Shown piece after piece: positions 1 through 6,402 of a stretch of 10,791 nt of DNA (within the stretch, counting starts at the first letter, position 1; every line of letters begins with the position of its first letter). Origin of the DNA: Candidatus Heimdallarchaeota archaeon (GTDB lineage Archaea > Asgardarchaeota > Heimdallarchaeia > Hodarchaeales > LC-3); NCBI GenBank assembly GCA_027364495.1, contig DAHXPE010000142.1, forward strand, positions 1 through 10,791, in the 5' to 3' direction. The notes below the pieces were generated by a model. That model was not told the DNA's origin and made no database searches. It saw nothing but the letters and a program-made list of their open reading frames with translations. The translations under genes and the position numbers were made by a program.

Positions 1-165
1 GGAGAATGGGACTTTTTAATAAAGATTCGTGGACAATCTATAGAGCAAATAGGCTCTACAATAATCGAGGAGCTAAAAGGCTACTGTGAAAAAACAGTAA
101 CAGCTTTTTCATTCTGGGCATTCGATGGTAAAAAGCCTTACGCTTTGATTCGTGAAAAAAAATGA
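1..165 (+). CDS. Lrp/AsnC-type regulator, C-terminal fragment
   Basis: The reading frame is open from the first base and ends in TGA at 163-165, leaving 54 residues of a gene that begins outside the window. The fragment opens GEWDFLIKIRG, continues with a helix (SIEQIGSTIIEELKGY) and then a strand (VTAFSFWAF). This matches the layout of the Lrp/AsnC ligand-binding (RAM) domain, where a G-x-(Y/W)-D-(F/L)-L strand is followed by a helix and a closing strand. The DNA-binding half is missing, so family membership rests on this short match. The end KKPYALIREKK is basic. The gene faces the small zinc-ribbon gene on the other strand, with 41 bp between stop codons. It could instead be another ACT-like ferredoxin-fold domain. 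Confidence 0.6.
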   Translation, partial: GEWDFLIKIRGQSIEQIGSTIIEELKGYCEKTVTAFSFWAFDGKKPYALIREKK

Positions 166-206
166 ATTTATTAGATAGTTTGAAATAAATCTAAAATTAT
201 CATATA

Positions 207-374
207 TTATTTTTTTTGCTTTATAAAACGGATTTTTTTATCCGAAGGAGGACTGTTGATTTTAGAAGGGGAGTTTGATATTTCAGATGATTTGCTTTTT
301 ATCTGATAACCGCATTCTTCACAGAAAATGGAGTCATCCTCAGAATTTGATCCACAATTAGGGCATACAGTCAT
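207..374 (-). CDS. Small zinc-ribbon protein, 55 aa
   Basis: The minus-strand frame from ATG at 374 to TAA at 207-209 encodes 55 residues. The first 24 residues form a zinc ribbon: C4-P-N-C7 and C18-E-E-C21, each second cysteine followed by glycine, the usual four-cysteine rubredoxin-like knuckle pair. Residues 25-55 are a polar tail rich in Ser, Pro and Lys with no predicted fold, ending KKIRFIKQKK. An in-frame ATG at 383 would add three residues (MIK); the ATG at 374 keeps the usual pattern of a ribbon beginning almost at the start codon. Function is unknown; such short ribbons often act as protein- or nucleic-acid-binding adaptors. A TATA-like stretch (ATATATTA, minus strand, about 424-431) lies some 50 bp upstream. 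The cysteine spacing makes a real gene likely despite its size. Confidence 0.7.
   Translation of the reverse strand: MTVCPNCGSNSEDDSIFCEECGYQIKSKSSEISNSPSKINSPPSDKKIRFIKQKK
210..217 (+). terminator. T8 tract, possible end of the Lrp-like transcript
   Basis: A run of eight T starts 45 bases after the stop codon of the partial Lrp-like gene. Archaeal RNA polymerase commonly stops at such T-tracts without a hairpin. The run overlaps the last codons of the zinc-ribbon gene on the opposite strand, where it encodes lysines, so it may be coding composition only. Confidence 0.35.
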
Positions 375-454
375 TTTTATCATTTTTTGTTTCTTTAGGG
401 CTTATTCATTCTGTTATTATTTACTAATATATCCTGAAAAGAATAATAGAGAAT

Positions 455-461
455 AAAAAAA
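455..461 (-). terminator. T7 tract after the RDD gene
   Basis: On the minus strand a run of seven T lies 36 bases past the stop codon of the RDD-domain gene, preceded by ACC. No stable hairpin precedes it. This is a plausible archaeal T-tract terminator. Confidence 0.4.
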
Positions 462-496
462 GGTAGTTAATATTGTTTATTATTTTGGTGTACGAT

Positions 497-1798
497 TTAT
501 ATAGGATTTACCGGAAAGGTTTGTTTTTTGACAATAACTAAAGTTTTAGAAACTTTTTGAAATAATCTTTGATTTAAAGGAACTTCGTGTCCTGTATCTT
601 TCATAATAAGACCGACAAGTAAATCAATAGGTAATAAGAATGCTTTACCAATAGCCGATATTGCAGCTTCTTTTAGTTCTGGTTTTCGACCATCTTCAGT
701 TATGACTTGTAATTTTAATACTTCTTTACCTATGGTTGTTCCGTAATAGGATTCCATAAGGACAAAATAAACAAATAATACTATTGAATTAATGGACACA
801 CCAGTTGGGTAAAGAAGGATACTACCTGGACTCTCAAAAAGAATTGGTAATCTTAGTAAATCAACAGCTATGGATACTATTATTGCATCAATAATAAAGG
901 CTAGGATTCGAGGACCCCAGTTGGCCACTTCATAAACTTCTTCGTTTGCAGTAAAATTCTGCTGAGGAGCTTGCTGAGGAATCGAGGATGTCCCAGTAAC
1001 TTTGGAACTTGGAGTACCATAGATCTGACTCGGTGTATACGTTTTATAAGGTACTTCCGCAACATGCATAGGTGTTCCTTGTCTTGTATATTGTCCAACT
1101 GTGACTATTTTTGCCTTATTTGATCGGGCTACGAGGATAAACATTACAATAGCTAGAACAATAAACATTATACCAAATATTACTAAAAAGATTGCAATTG
1201 CACTTAATATCGGAACCTTAGCTCCAGCCTGGATACCAACATCAATACCTTTTGCGCCATTTGCTTTCATAACTACGAAAGTCCAGGATCCCGATTTAGG
1301 AATCCAATTAAGAAATTGGTTTGATGAACCAGTAGCGCTCCAAAAGGTATGGTTTGCTGGTACATTATTTGTAAGGTTACCTGTTGCAGTTGGATTCGTC
1401 AAAATTGAACTTACCTGCAATCCTGTATTCCAATTAAAATCAGTTATCTTTGCATATGGAACTGTGCTTAAGTAATTCTCGACATCGGAAGTTGGACCAA
1501 CGCCTATAAAGTAAGCTTGGTTTGATTTTAACGCCATCCGTATTTGTACTATATTACTTAAATCAGGTTGGTAAACAGAATTAGAATTATTTACATTTAT
1601 GTTAATATTAATATCTGAAAAAACAACTGCCACAGCATTATCTTGAGTTAATTGAAATTCTGGTGATGTAAAATAACCCTGGTTATCTGTATATATATTA
1701 GAAACAGCAAAAATTGTTATTCCTGAGATTGTACTCAGTATTCCCATGAACAGGAATATGAAGGCAAATATAATCGCTATTATTTTTCCAATAGACAT
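497..1798 (-). CDS. Membrane protein: exoplasmic domain fused to RDD domain
   Basis: 433 residues. Order: transmembrane helix about 5-34; exoplasmic region 35-193; second helix about 195-224; a Pro/Gln/Thr-rich cytoplasmic linker 240-285; RDD domain 290-425. The exoplasmic part carries FIGVGPTSDVENYL (97-110), FWSATGSSNQFLNW (152-165) and GSWTFVVMKANGAKGIDV (170-187). I recall this pattern from actinobacterial membrane proteins of unknown function. It has N-x-S/T sites at N70, N141 and N149, as expected for an archaeal surface domain. RDD hallmarks are R297 and D304 in the first RDD helix, and YYGTTIGK (351-358) before strand LKLQVITEDG. The Asp usually near the end of RDD is not obvious after R411. 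RDD proteins are poorly defined; some have been linked to ion transport. GGAG sits about 8 bases ahead of the ATG, supporting this start. Confidence 0.92.
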   Translation of the reverse strand: MSIGKIIAIIFAFIFLFMGILSTISGITIFAVSNIYTDNQGYFTSPEFQLTQDNAVAVVFSDINININVNNSNSVYQPDLSNIVQIRMALKSNQAYFIGVGPTSDVENYLSTVPYAKITDFNWNTGLQVSSILTNPTATGNLTNNVPANHTFWSATGSSNQFLNWIPKSGSWTFVVMKANGAKGIDVGIQAGAKVPILSAIAIFLVIFGIMFIVLAIVMFILVARSNKAKIVTVGQYTRQGTPMHVAEVPYKTYTPSQIYGTPSSKVTGTSSIPQQAPQQNFTANEEVYEVANWGPRILAFIIDAIIVSIAVDLLRLPILFESPGSILLYPTGVSINSIVLFVYFVLMESYYGTTIGKEVLKLQVITEDGRKPELKEAAISAIGKAFLLPIDLLVGLIMKDTGHEVPLNQRLFQKVSKTLVIVKKQTFPVNPI

Positions 1799-1871
1799 TT
1801 AAATTTCTCCAATTATATTATTTTAAGACTATTATATGCTTATTTTATGCCTTATAATAGCCTCAAACATA

Positions 1872-1942
1872 ATTATATATTTTCTCGAATGTACATCACC
1901 CAATCTCTTTAAGTACATTTTTTAGATGGTATAGTTCTCGAA
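1872..1942 (-). promoter_or_regulatory. Candidate promoter/operator of the RDD gene
   Basis: Reading toward the RDD gene, the stretch contains AAAATATATAAT (1872-1883, minus strand), a good TATA-type box with an A-rich upstream element. Next to it lies TTCTCGAA (plus-strand notation, 1882-1889). A second identical TTCTCGAA is at 1935-1942, 53 bp away, close to five helical turns. A short palindrome ATGTACAT lies at 1889-1896 and another GTACAT at 1913-1918. The box is about 75 bp from the ATG, implying a leader near 50 nt; TATA-like alternatives closer to the gene (about 1831-1842) exist. This is inference from spacing and repeats only. Confidence 0.3.
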
Positions 1943-2024
1943 AATGTTTATTCTTTTAGGTCATGAAAAACCTTTTAATTTGATGATTTCGCTTAAAATT
2001 ACACAAAAGAACATTGCATGACTA

Positions 2025-2993
2025 TTACAATATGGGAAATGTTTCATTTCCTGTTCTGAGATGCTCATTTTTCAGAACAATAGTTGTTAGGGTATCCAAA
2101 ATACCCTCAATATCATAAAGAGATGTAAGCCATTCATTTAATACTTGAACTGATTGGGTATAAATAACAGCTAATAGATTAAAAGATTCTTTTTGAATTT
2201 TGCATAAGAGACTGATATGAGGATCTTCGGTTAGAAAAGACTGTACCTGAACATAATCTTTTGGCTGGATTTGGAACTGAATAATTGCCTTAACTTCTGG
2301 CTGAAGGTATTGACTAATACTAATGCTATAACCGAGTAAGGAGTTACTCTTTTCCAGTTGTTTTAATTGTTTCTGCAATGTTGAAGGTGCTAATTTGAGC
2401 TGATCAGATAATTCATCAAGTGTTGGGGGGCGATTACGTTGAATTCCTACATTGAAAAATGCATTTTTGATTTCTAATTCATTAACCACATGAGAAATGT
2501 TTTCAGAAGGTATTGGAAAACCATTATATTTGTAAAAAGCTATAATCTCAAGCCATTGATAACGTATGTTATGATAAACAGGATTAGGAATAGAAAAACG
2601 ATTATCAATCGAGGCAAGAGAATTATTAAACTCTTGATCTGAACTGAATTGCATAAGAGCTAATAAAGAATATGGACCTGCTATACCATCTAAGGAAAGC
2701 AATTGACCTCCTAGTGAATGTAAATATGCTAAATCCTGTGGATCTCGTGGATTTGTCCTTAGAAAAAACCACACTAATTTTTTGTATTCACCTGCAAAAG
2801 GATGAAAAACTGGAATCCAACCAGTAATTATACTTTTCTCTACCAATTGGTCAATTATTCGCAAATATTGACGATAAGAATATGTTTCAGTTTCTAGAGA
2901 ACTTTTAATTGAAATATTTCGTCGGTTTTGAAGACTCCTAAGAACTATCTTTTCAGTCGTCGAAATAGTTCTGGTTTCATTCTCGGGTTGCAT
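2025..2993 (-). CDS. Double Lrp/AsnC-like regulator (HTH-RAM-HTH-RAM)
   Basis: 322 residues that divide into two similar halves. Residues 12-60 form a winged-helix-like segment (STTEKIVLRSLQNRRNISIK onward). Residues 72-155 look like an Lrp ligand-binding domain (KLVWFFLRTN, then YSLLALMQFSS as the central strand). Residues 170-228 form a second, clearer helix-turn-helix with PPTLDELSDQLKLAPSTLQKQL, matching the Lrp pattern in which LDELSDQLKLAPSTLQ is the recognition unit. Residues 234-308 form a second ligand-binding domain (KAIIQFQIQPKDYVQVQSFL, FNLLAVIYTQ). Ordinary Lrp proteins have one such pair and 140-170 residues, so the length fits a tandem unit. It probably binds DNA and regulates transcription; its ligand and targets are not visible. 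No Shine-Dalgarno site precedes the ATG. It is the nearest gene upstream of the RDD gene, on the same strand, 226 bp apart. Confidence 0.82.
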   Translation of the reverse strand: MQPENETRTISTTEKIVLRSLQNRRNISIKSSLETETYSYRQYLRIIDQLVEKSIITGWIPVFHPFAGEYKKLVWFFLRTNPRDPQDLAYLHSLGGQLLSLDGIAGPYSLLALMQFSSDQEFNNSLASIDNRFSIPNPVYHNIRYQWLEIIAFYKYNGFPIPSENISHVVNELEIKNAFFNVGIQRNRPPTLDELSDQLKLAPSTLQKQLKQLEKSNSLLGYSISISQYLQPEVKAIIQFQIQPKDYVQVQSFLTEDPHISLLCKIQKESFNLLAVIYTQSVQVLNEWLTSLYDIEGILDTLTTIVLKNEHLRTGNETFPIL

Positions 2994-3037
2994 TTTGAAT
3001 AGGTATTTTTTTCGTATTAGAAAAATTTTCTGAAAAT

Positions 3038-3051
3038 GTAAATATAAGTTT
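3038..3051 (-). promoter_or_regulatory. TATA-like box ahead of the double-Lrp gene
   Basis: The minus strand reads AAACTTATATTTAC about 45-58 bp before the ATG at 2993. That places a start site roughly 20 nt ahead of the coding region, compatible with a short leader and the absence of a Shine-Dalgarno site. The surrounding DNA is AT-rich, so chance matches are common. Confidence 0.3.
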
Positions 3052-3306
3052 GAAGAATAACGCTGAAAAAAATATTAGTTTAATTAATTTTGGTTCAAAA
3101 AAGGAAAATTACTAATGGATTTGAGGAGAGTTGAATCACTCTTTTTTGAATAATCAACCACGAATGTCAGAGTAGTTAAAAACAATTTGAACTAGTTTTC
3201 CTACCAAGATGATATACTGACCAAAAAATGTCAATTAATTTTAGATTGTTTATTATAATTATTTATAGTGATTACCTCTCCATTTGTTTTCAAAATTGGT
3301 AAGTAT

Positions 3307-3317
3307 AAAAAAGAAAA
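3307..3317 (-). terminator. T-rich tract after tRNA-Ala
   Basis: Eight bases beyond the tRNA 3' end the minus strand reads TTTTCTTTTTT. Archaeal tRNA transcripts commonly end at such tracts. Confidence 0.45.
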
Positions 3318-3324
3318 TTTTGTA

Positions 3325-3396
3325 TGGACTTGCCGCGAATTGAACGCGGGACCTCCTGAATGCAAATCAGGCATTCTACCTCTGAACTACAAGCCC
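3325..3396 (-). tRNA. tRNA-Ala (anticodon UGC)
   Basis: The minus strand folds into a complete 72-nt cloverleaf. The acceptor stem pairs GGGCTTG with CAAGTCC; its third pair is G3-U70, the classic alanine identity element. The D arm is GTTC/GAAT. The anticodon stem CCTGA/TCAGG encloses loop TTTGCAT, so the anticodon is TGC (UGC). The T arm is CCGCG/CGCGG with loop TTCAATT. The discriminator base is A73, also typical for alanine. CCA is not encoded; the bases after A73 are TAC. No intron is present. A TATA-like stretch (TAAAATATAA, about 3451-3460, minus strand) lies 55-65 bp upstream and may be the promoter. The tRNA stands alone between two protein genes. Identity is secure from both anticodon and G3-U70. 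Confidence 0.97.
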
Positions 3397-3669
3397 GTAA
3401 GTGTGATTATATTTTCCTTTAATTACGTGAATTAAAAAATCATATTAATATTATATTTTAAATTAAATCTTTCCTTGGATAGATTTTTTCCTTGCAATTT
3501 GATTACTTTTTTTTAAATTAATAATTCTTATTATTTTTGTTGAAAAAACTTCTGAATGATTGAAAGTTCATTTTTCCTAATCGTTAGCTTTTTAATTCTC
3601 AATCCTTTTTTTTATATAAAGAGATTATTCAGCTTTTAATTAGTTCCAATTCTGGAGATTTATAATTTT
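3397..3669. other. 273-bp AT-rich spacer with promoters
   Basis: No reading frame of note on either strand. It contains the upstream region of tRNA-Ala (minus) and of the coiled-coil gene (plus), so the two are divergently transcribed. It is dominated by A/T runs. Confidence 0.5.
3611..3620 (+). promoter_or_regulatory. TATA box of the 425-aa coiled-coil gene
   Basis: TTTATATAAA at 3611-3620 is close to the archaeal TATA consensus. A start site about 25 bp downstream would leave a leader near 25-30 nt, containing GGAGA at 3654-3658, 11-12 bases before the ATG at 3670. This is the best-formed promoter in the window. Confidence 0.55.
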
Positions 3670-4947
3670 ATGCTCAAAGGTATTTCAGATGTTCAACAAA
3701 GGCAAATCGAAGAGCTTATTGCTCCCTTTATGACTATTGAAACTAATATTAAAAAAAATGGTATAAATCTGAGTGTTGAAACACTTTCAAGGATAAAAGA
3801 AGCTAAGAATATAGCCGAATTATCAGTCAAGGAAAATTTTCAATTACCCAAGTCAACTTATGATATTGTCCGTTATGGTTCTGTTATCGAAGAACAAATA
3901 TTTAAAAATCTGGATAAATTGTGTGCTTACAAAAGTGTGAAAGTACGAGTTCGTAAAGGAGTCCAAATTCAACATTTCCTTACTTGGGATGTCAGATCAA
4001 TTGAAAATATACTAAAAAAAACTGATAAACCTAAATTTAAGTCTCAAGATGATAAAAAGGTTTTTAAGGAATTTCTATCAAATTTTACTTCTTTTAACAA
4101 TTTTGACACTGATTACAAGCTTTTTACTAGTTATCAAAGGCTTTTCTTAGAAAAAAGTTCTCCTATTACGGCTCATTTTTTAAAAGGAAATAATATTTTA
4201 AACGATTTTGTGGAAAAAAGAAATAAACTTGATCAACGATCTAAAGAAAAATCTTCTGAACAAGAAAAATTTGATGAAATTGAAAAAGAGCAAATTTCCC
4301 TGGAAACAAAAGCTTCACAGGTAACCGACAAATTCTATTCTGAAAATAAAACTGGAATGGGTATTCGCACGAAAAAAAGCCAAATTGAAACACTTTCAAA
4401 GGTTGAACCATTGGCAAGCTATGTAAAGTTACTCAGTGATATTATCGAAACTTTTGATTCCTATGCTACAAAACAAAATGTTAATTTAACTTTTGACGAA
4501 CAAACTGTTCTTCGTAGCCTTAAAGAAGCAATAATTACTTATGAACCATCGATTGATCTCCATTTTACAAGTTTACTAACTGTTATTGTTCGTCATGCAG
4601 ATGTTGCTTTTGGAAAAAAACACTGGTATATGAAACTCTTACAAGATATTGGTTCTACAAATGCTTTATCTACTTATTTGACATCTGGACCTGGTTACAA
4701 AGCATGGGTAGATGCACGAGAAATAGCAAAAGACGTCAATGAACTGCAAAAGACAGCTGAATTTGAAGATTTTGAACATCAAGTAGCAACCATTGAAGAA
4801 AACAAAAAAAAATTACTTGAAGATGTTAATCGTGTAAGTGAACGATTGAGGCGTTTTAATCAAGATATTAATGAATTACAAAGCAATATTGACACTCTTA
4901 AAAGTACCTTAGATCAATGGACCACTGAAACAAAACAATTAATTTAA
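3670..4947 (+). CDS. Unrecognised coiled-coil protein, 425 aa
   Basis: I do not recognise a family. The protein is soluble, with no signal peptide or membrane helix. It is mostly helical. Residues 1-180 appear globular (motifs such as YDIVRYGSVIEEQIFKNL at 64-81 and VRVRKGVQIQHFLTWDVRSI at 92-111). Residues 182-222 are charged and coiled-coil-like (NKLDQRSKEK, EIEKEQISLETKA). Residues 235-350 form a second helical region including VIVRHADVAFGKKHWYMKLL (305-324). Residues 345-420 form a longer coiled coil rich in Lys, Glu, Asp and Asn. No Walker A, nuclease or zinc motif is seen, and there is no P-loop, so it is not an SMC-type ATPase. A TATA box and GGAG precede the ATG. Its stop codon lies 2 bp from the stop of the convergent zinc-ribbon coiled-coil gene, so each transcript probably runs into the other gene. 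Function unknown; a structural or scaffold role is only a guess. Confidence 0.83.
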   Translation: MLKGISDVQQRQIEELIAPFMTIETNIKKNGINLSVETLSRIKEAKNIAELSVKENFQLPKSTYDIVRYGSVIEEQIFKNLDKLCAYKSVKVRVRKGVQIQHFLTWDVRSIENILKKTDKPKFKSQDDKKVFKEFLSNFTSFNNFDTDYKLFTSYQRLFLEKSSPITAHFLKGNNILNDFVEKRNKLDQRSKEKSSEQEKFDEIEKEQISLETKASQVTDKFYSENKTGMGIRTKKSQIETLSKVEPLASYVKLLSDIIETFDSYATKQNVNLTFDEQTVLRSLKEAIITYEPSIDLHFTSLLTVIVRHADVAFGKKHWYMKLLQDIGSTNALSTYLTSGPGYKAWVDAREIAKDVNELQKTAEFEDFEHQVATIEENKKKLLEDVNRVSERLRRFNQDINELQSNIDTLKSTLDQWTTETKQLI

Positions 4948-4949
4948 TT

Positions 4950-5852
4950 TTAAAGTTTTATTACTTCTTGAACATGCTTTAGAGCATGGTAAGCTAATTC
5001 TTTTCGATAAATATCAATTTCCAATTCTGATTGCTTTTTCTCAGCTTCATCTTTAGATACTTCACCTAAATTAGCTTTGGTATTGGTCATGTCTATGTCT
5101 TCTTTCATTTTTTGAACATCCAGCTCTAGAACCTTTAACCATTGGGTAATATTTCTCTTCTGTTGATTAAACTCTGTGCTTTTGTCTTCTAAGCCTGTTT
5201 CATACTCTGTTTTTAGCTTTTCATAAACAGATTCGTGAGCTATTTTGCCTTGGTTTTTCATAATTTCTAATTTATCGACTTTATCCTGTAATTCTTTAAT
5301 TTCGCCTTCAAGAACTTCAATACGAATTTTATCTAATTTTAAACTTTTTCTTTCAGCTTTAAGAGCAGTCATCAAGTTTTGTTTTTCTGCTATTTGGCTA
5401 GATGCTTCTTCTTTCGATATCAAGCCAATATTTAGCCTCTGTTCTATTTTTTCAACTTCGGTCAGGTTTTCTTTTATTTCTTCTTTGATATCTACTTCAC
5501 GTTCACGAGAATAGAGAGTGTCAATAATATCATCAGTAATAGGATCAAATTTTTCGGTCGTTTGCTTAAGAACCGGATCAGAAACAGTTATATTAGGAGC
5601 TTGTGGTTGATTGGTCGGTACTTCTTCTACTAAGTTATTTGTCAAAACAGGTTGATTGAAAAGAGACTCTTCTTTTGTAATAAATCTGGGTGGTTCTACA
5701 GTTCGGGCTGGTTGCTTTGGTTCTGGTACGCTTTGAGATTGAACAGTCGATGAGGGAGGTGAAGAACCAGTATTTTTCTTGACTTTAGCACCACAATACT
5801 TACAGAAATTTGCAGTGTCTTTGATATTAGAGCCGCATTGAGCACAAAACAT
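4950..5852 (-). CDS. Zinc-ribbon protein with long repeated coiled coil
   Basis: 300 residues from ATG at 5852. Residues 1-25 are a zinc ribbon: C3-A-Q-C6 and C17-K-Y-C20, each pair followed by G. Residues 27-115 are a disordered Pro/Ser/Thr/Gln-rich linker. Residues 120-300 are a charged coiled coil. Three glycine turns recur about 60 residues apart: LNIGLISKEEA (140-150), KNQGKIAHESV (199-209) and ANLGEVSKDEA (260-270), each followed by a Lys/Glu-rich helix. This suggests three helical repeats. No membrane helix or enzyme motif is present, so a cytoplasmic adaptor or scaffold is likely. An in-frame GTG at 5861 would add three residues, but GTGAT there fits a Shine-Dalgarno site for the ATG at 5852, and the ribbon then begins at residue 3. 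The gene converges on the 425-aa gene. Its partner and role are unknown. Confidence 0.85.
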   Translation of the reverse strand: MFCAQCGSNIKDTANFCKYCGAKVKKNTGSSPPSSTVQSQSVPEPKQPARTVEPPRFITKEESLFNQPVLTNNLVEEVPTNQPQAPNITVSDPVLKQTTEKFDPITDDIIDTLYSREREVDIKEEIKENLTEVEKIEQRLNIGLISKEEASSQIAEKQNLMTALKAERKSLKLDKIRIEVLEGEIKELQDKVDKLEIMKNQGKIAHESVYEKLKTEYETGLEDKSTEFNQQKRNITQWLKVLELDVQKMKEDIDMTNTKANLGEVSKDEAEKKQSELEIDIYRKELAYHALKHVQEVIKL

Positions 5853-6336
5853 TTTTATCACTTGGCTACTGAAAATAAGATTAATTTTATTTTCTGCTTA
5901 GGTTTTTTTATTTATTTTTGTAATTTTACCTAATTAATTGGTTTTATGTACTTTTAGTATTTAACTCCTTGGCTTTAAAGTTTTTAATATTTCCAAATAA
6001 GGTATATAAATCATCCATTGACTATTTTTGTAGGATGTTAAGTTATTTTTTATGCTCCCTGTACTTAATGATTATAAATCTTACCATTGATATTGGATTC
6101 AACTATTGCATTTCAATCTCTTTTTATTCTGAGTAACGTAAAACATATTATCGTTTTTTCTTTAATTTTTTAAGTATTAATGAAAAGAGTAGAGCTAAAA
6201 TAATTAAAAACACAACGAATGAAGTTGTGATATACTTTTTTTTCCTTTTCTTGTATAAATTTTACAAAAATTTAAGTTTTTAATCCCCAAATTCAAAATT
6301 ATACCTTTTTTAGTAAACCTGATTTTATCTAAAAAT
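5853..6336. other. 484-bp spacer, no normal gene
   Basis: Very AT-rich. It contains the upstream region of the zinc-ribbon coiled-coil gene (about 5862-5930, minus strand) and one minus-strand frame that encodes a convincing membrane helix but has no start codon (6148-6261, listed separately). I found no other coding signal, RNA fold or repeat of note. Confidence 0.5.
6148..6261 (-). other. Start-less frame encoding a single membrane helix
   Basis: Between two in-frame TAA codons the minus strand encodes 37 residues: a basic stretch YKKRKKK, then about 20 hydrophobic residues (SFVVFLIILALLFSLIL), then KKLKKKR and a stop. A helix flanked by lysines on both sides looks like a real membrane segment, but the frame has no ATG, GTG or TTG before the helix. 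An A8 run within the lysine codons (about 6236-6243) could join it to the adjacent frame, which has a TTG (6293-6295). It may be a frameshifted small gene, a remnant, or chance: Lys (AAA) and Leu/Ile/Phe codons are all favoured by AT-rich DNA. Confidence 0.25.
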
Positions 6337-6402
6337 TTAGCTATCAGAACTTTTCAATTTTTGTATTTCCAATTCCAATTTTTTTACATGATATTTCCAG
6401 GC
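6337..6402 (-). other. Possible cut-off C-terminal helix of TrmJ
   Basis: Directly after the trmJ stop codon (TAA, 6403-6405) the same frame stays open for 21 codons to a second TAA at 6337-6339. The translation, AWKYHVKKLELEIQKLKSS plus DS, is an amphipathic charged helix. TrmJ proteins normally continue past the L-x-G-(I/A)-(F/L) motif with such a helix, and 222+21 residues matches the usual family length near 240. See the finding. Confidence 0.4.

Larger units (their letters stand above)
2994..3324. other. 331-bp spacer without a gene
   Basis: No credible reading frame is found on either strand. The spacer holds the TATA-like box of the double-Lrp gene, a small hairpin on the plus strand (AGAGT 3127-3131, ACTCT 3138-3142, followed by a T run to 3147), and the T-rich end of the tRNA transcript. 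The hairpin plus T run resembles an intrinsic terminator, but no plus-strand gene lies before it. Confidence 0.5.

Noticed and set aside
1101..1475. 124-codon plus-strand frame inside the RDD gene
   Set aside because: It is the antisense of a clearly coding membrane protein with recognised domains; its Ile-rich translation reflects the hydrophobic codons on the other strand.
3115..3153. 12-codon plus-strand ATG frame overlapping a hairpin and T run, leader-peptide-like
   Set aside because: No gene follows on the plus strand, so there is nothing to attenuate; the hairpin is only five pairs.
3209..3225. GATGATA followed by CTGA, resembling C/D-box small RNA signals
   Set aside because: The boxes are only a few bases apart and the C box does not fit RTGATGA; no guide region could exist.
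3325..3396. First reading of the tRNA as tRNA-Cys because of GCA in the loop
   Set aside because: Placing the 7-nt loop TTTGCAT between its paired stems puts the anticodon at TGC, and G3-U70 with A73 confirms alanine.
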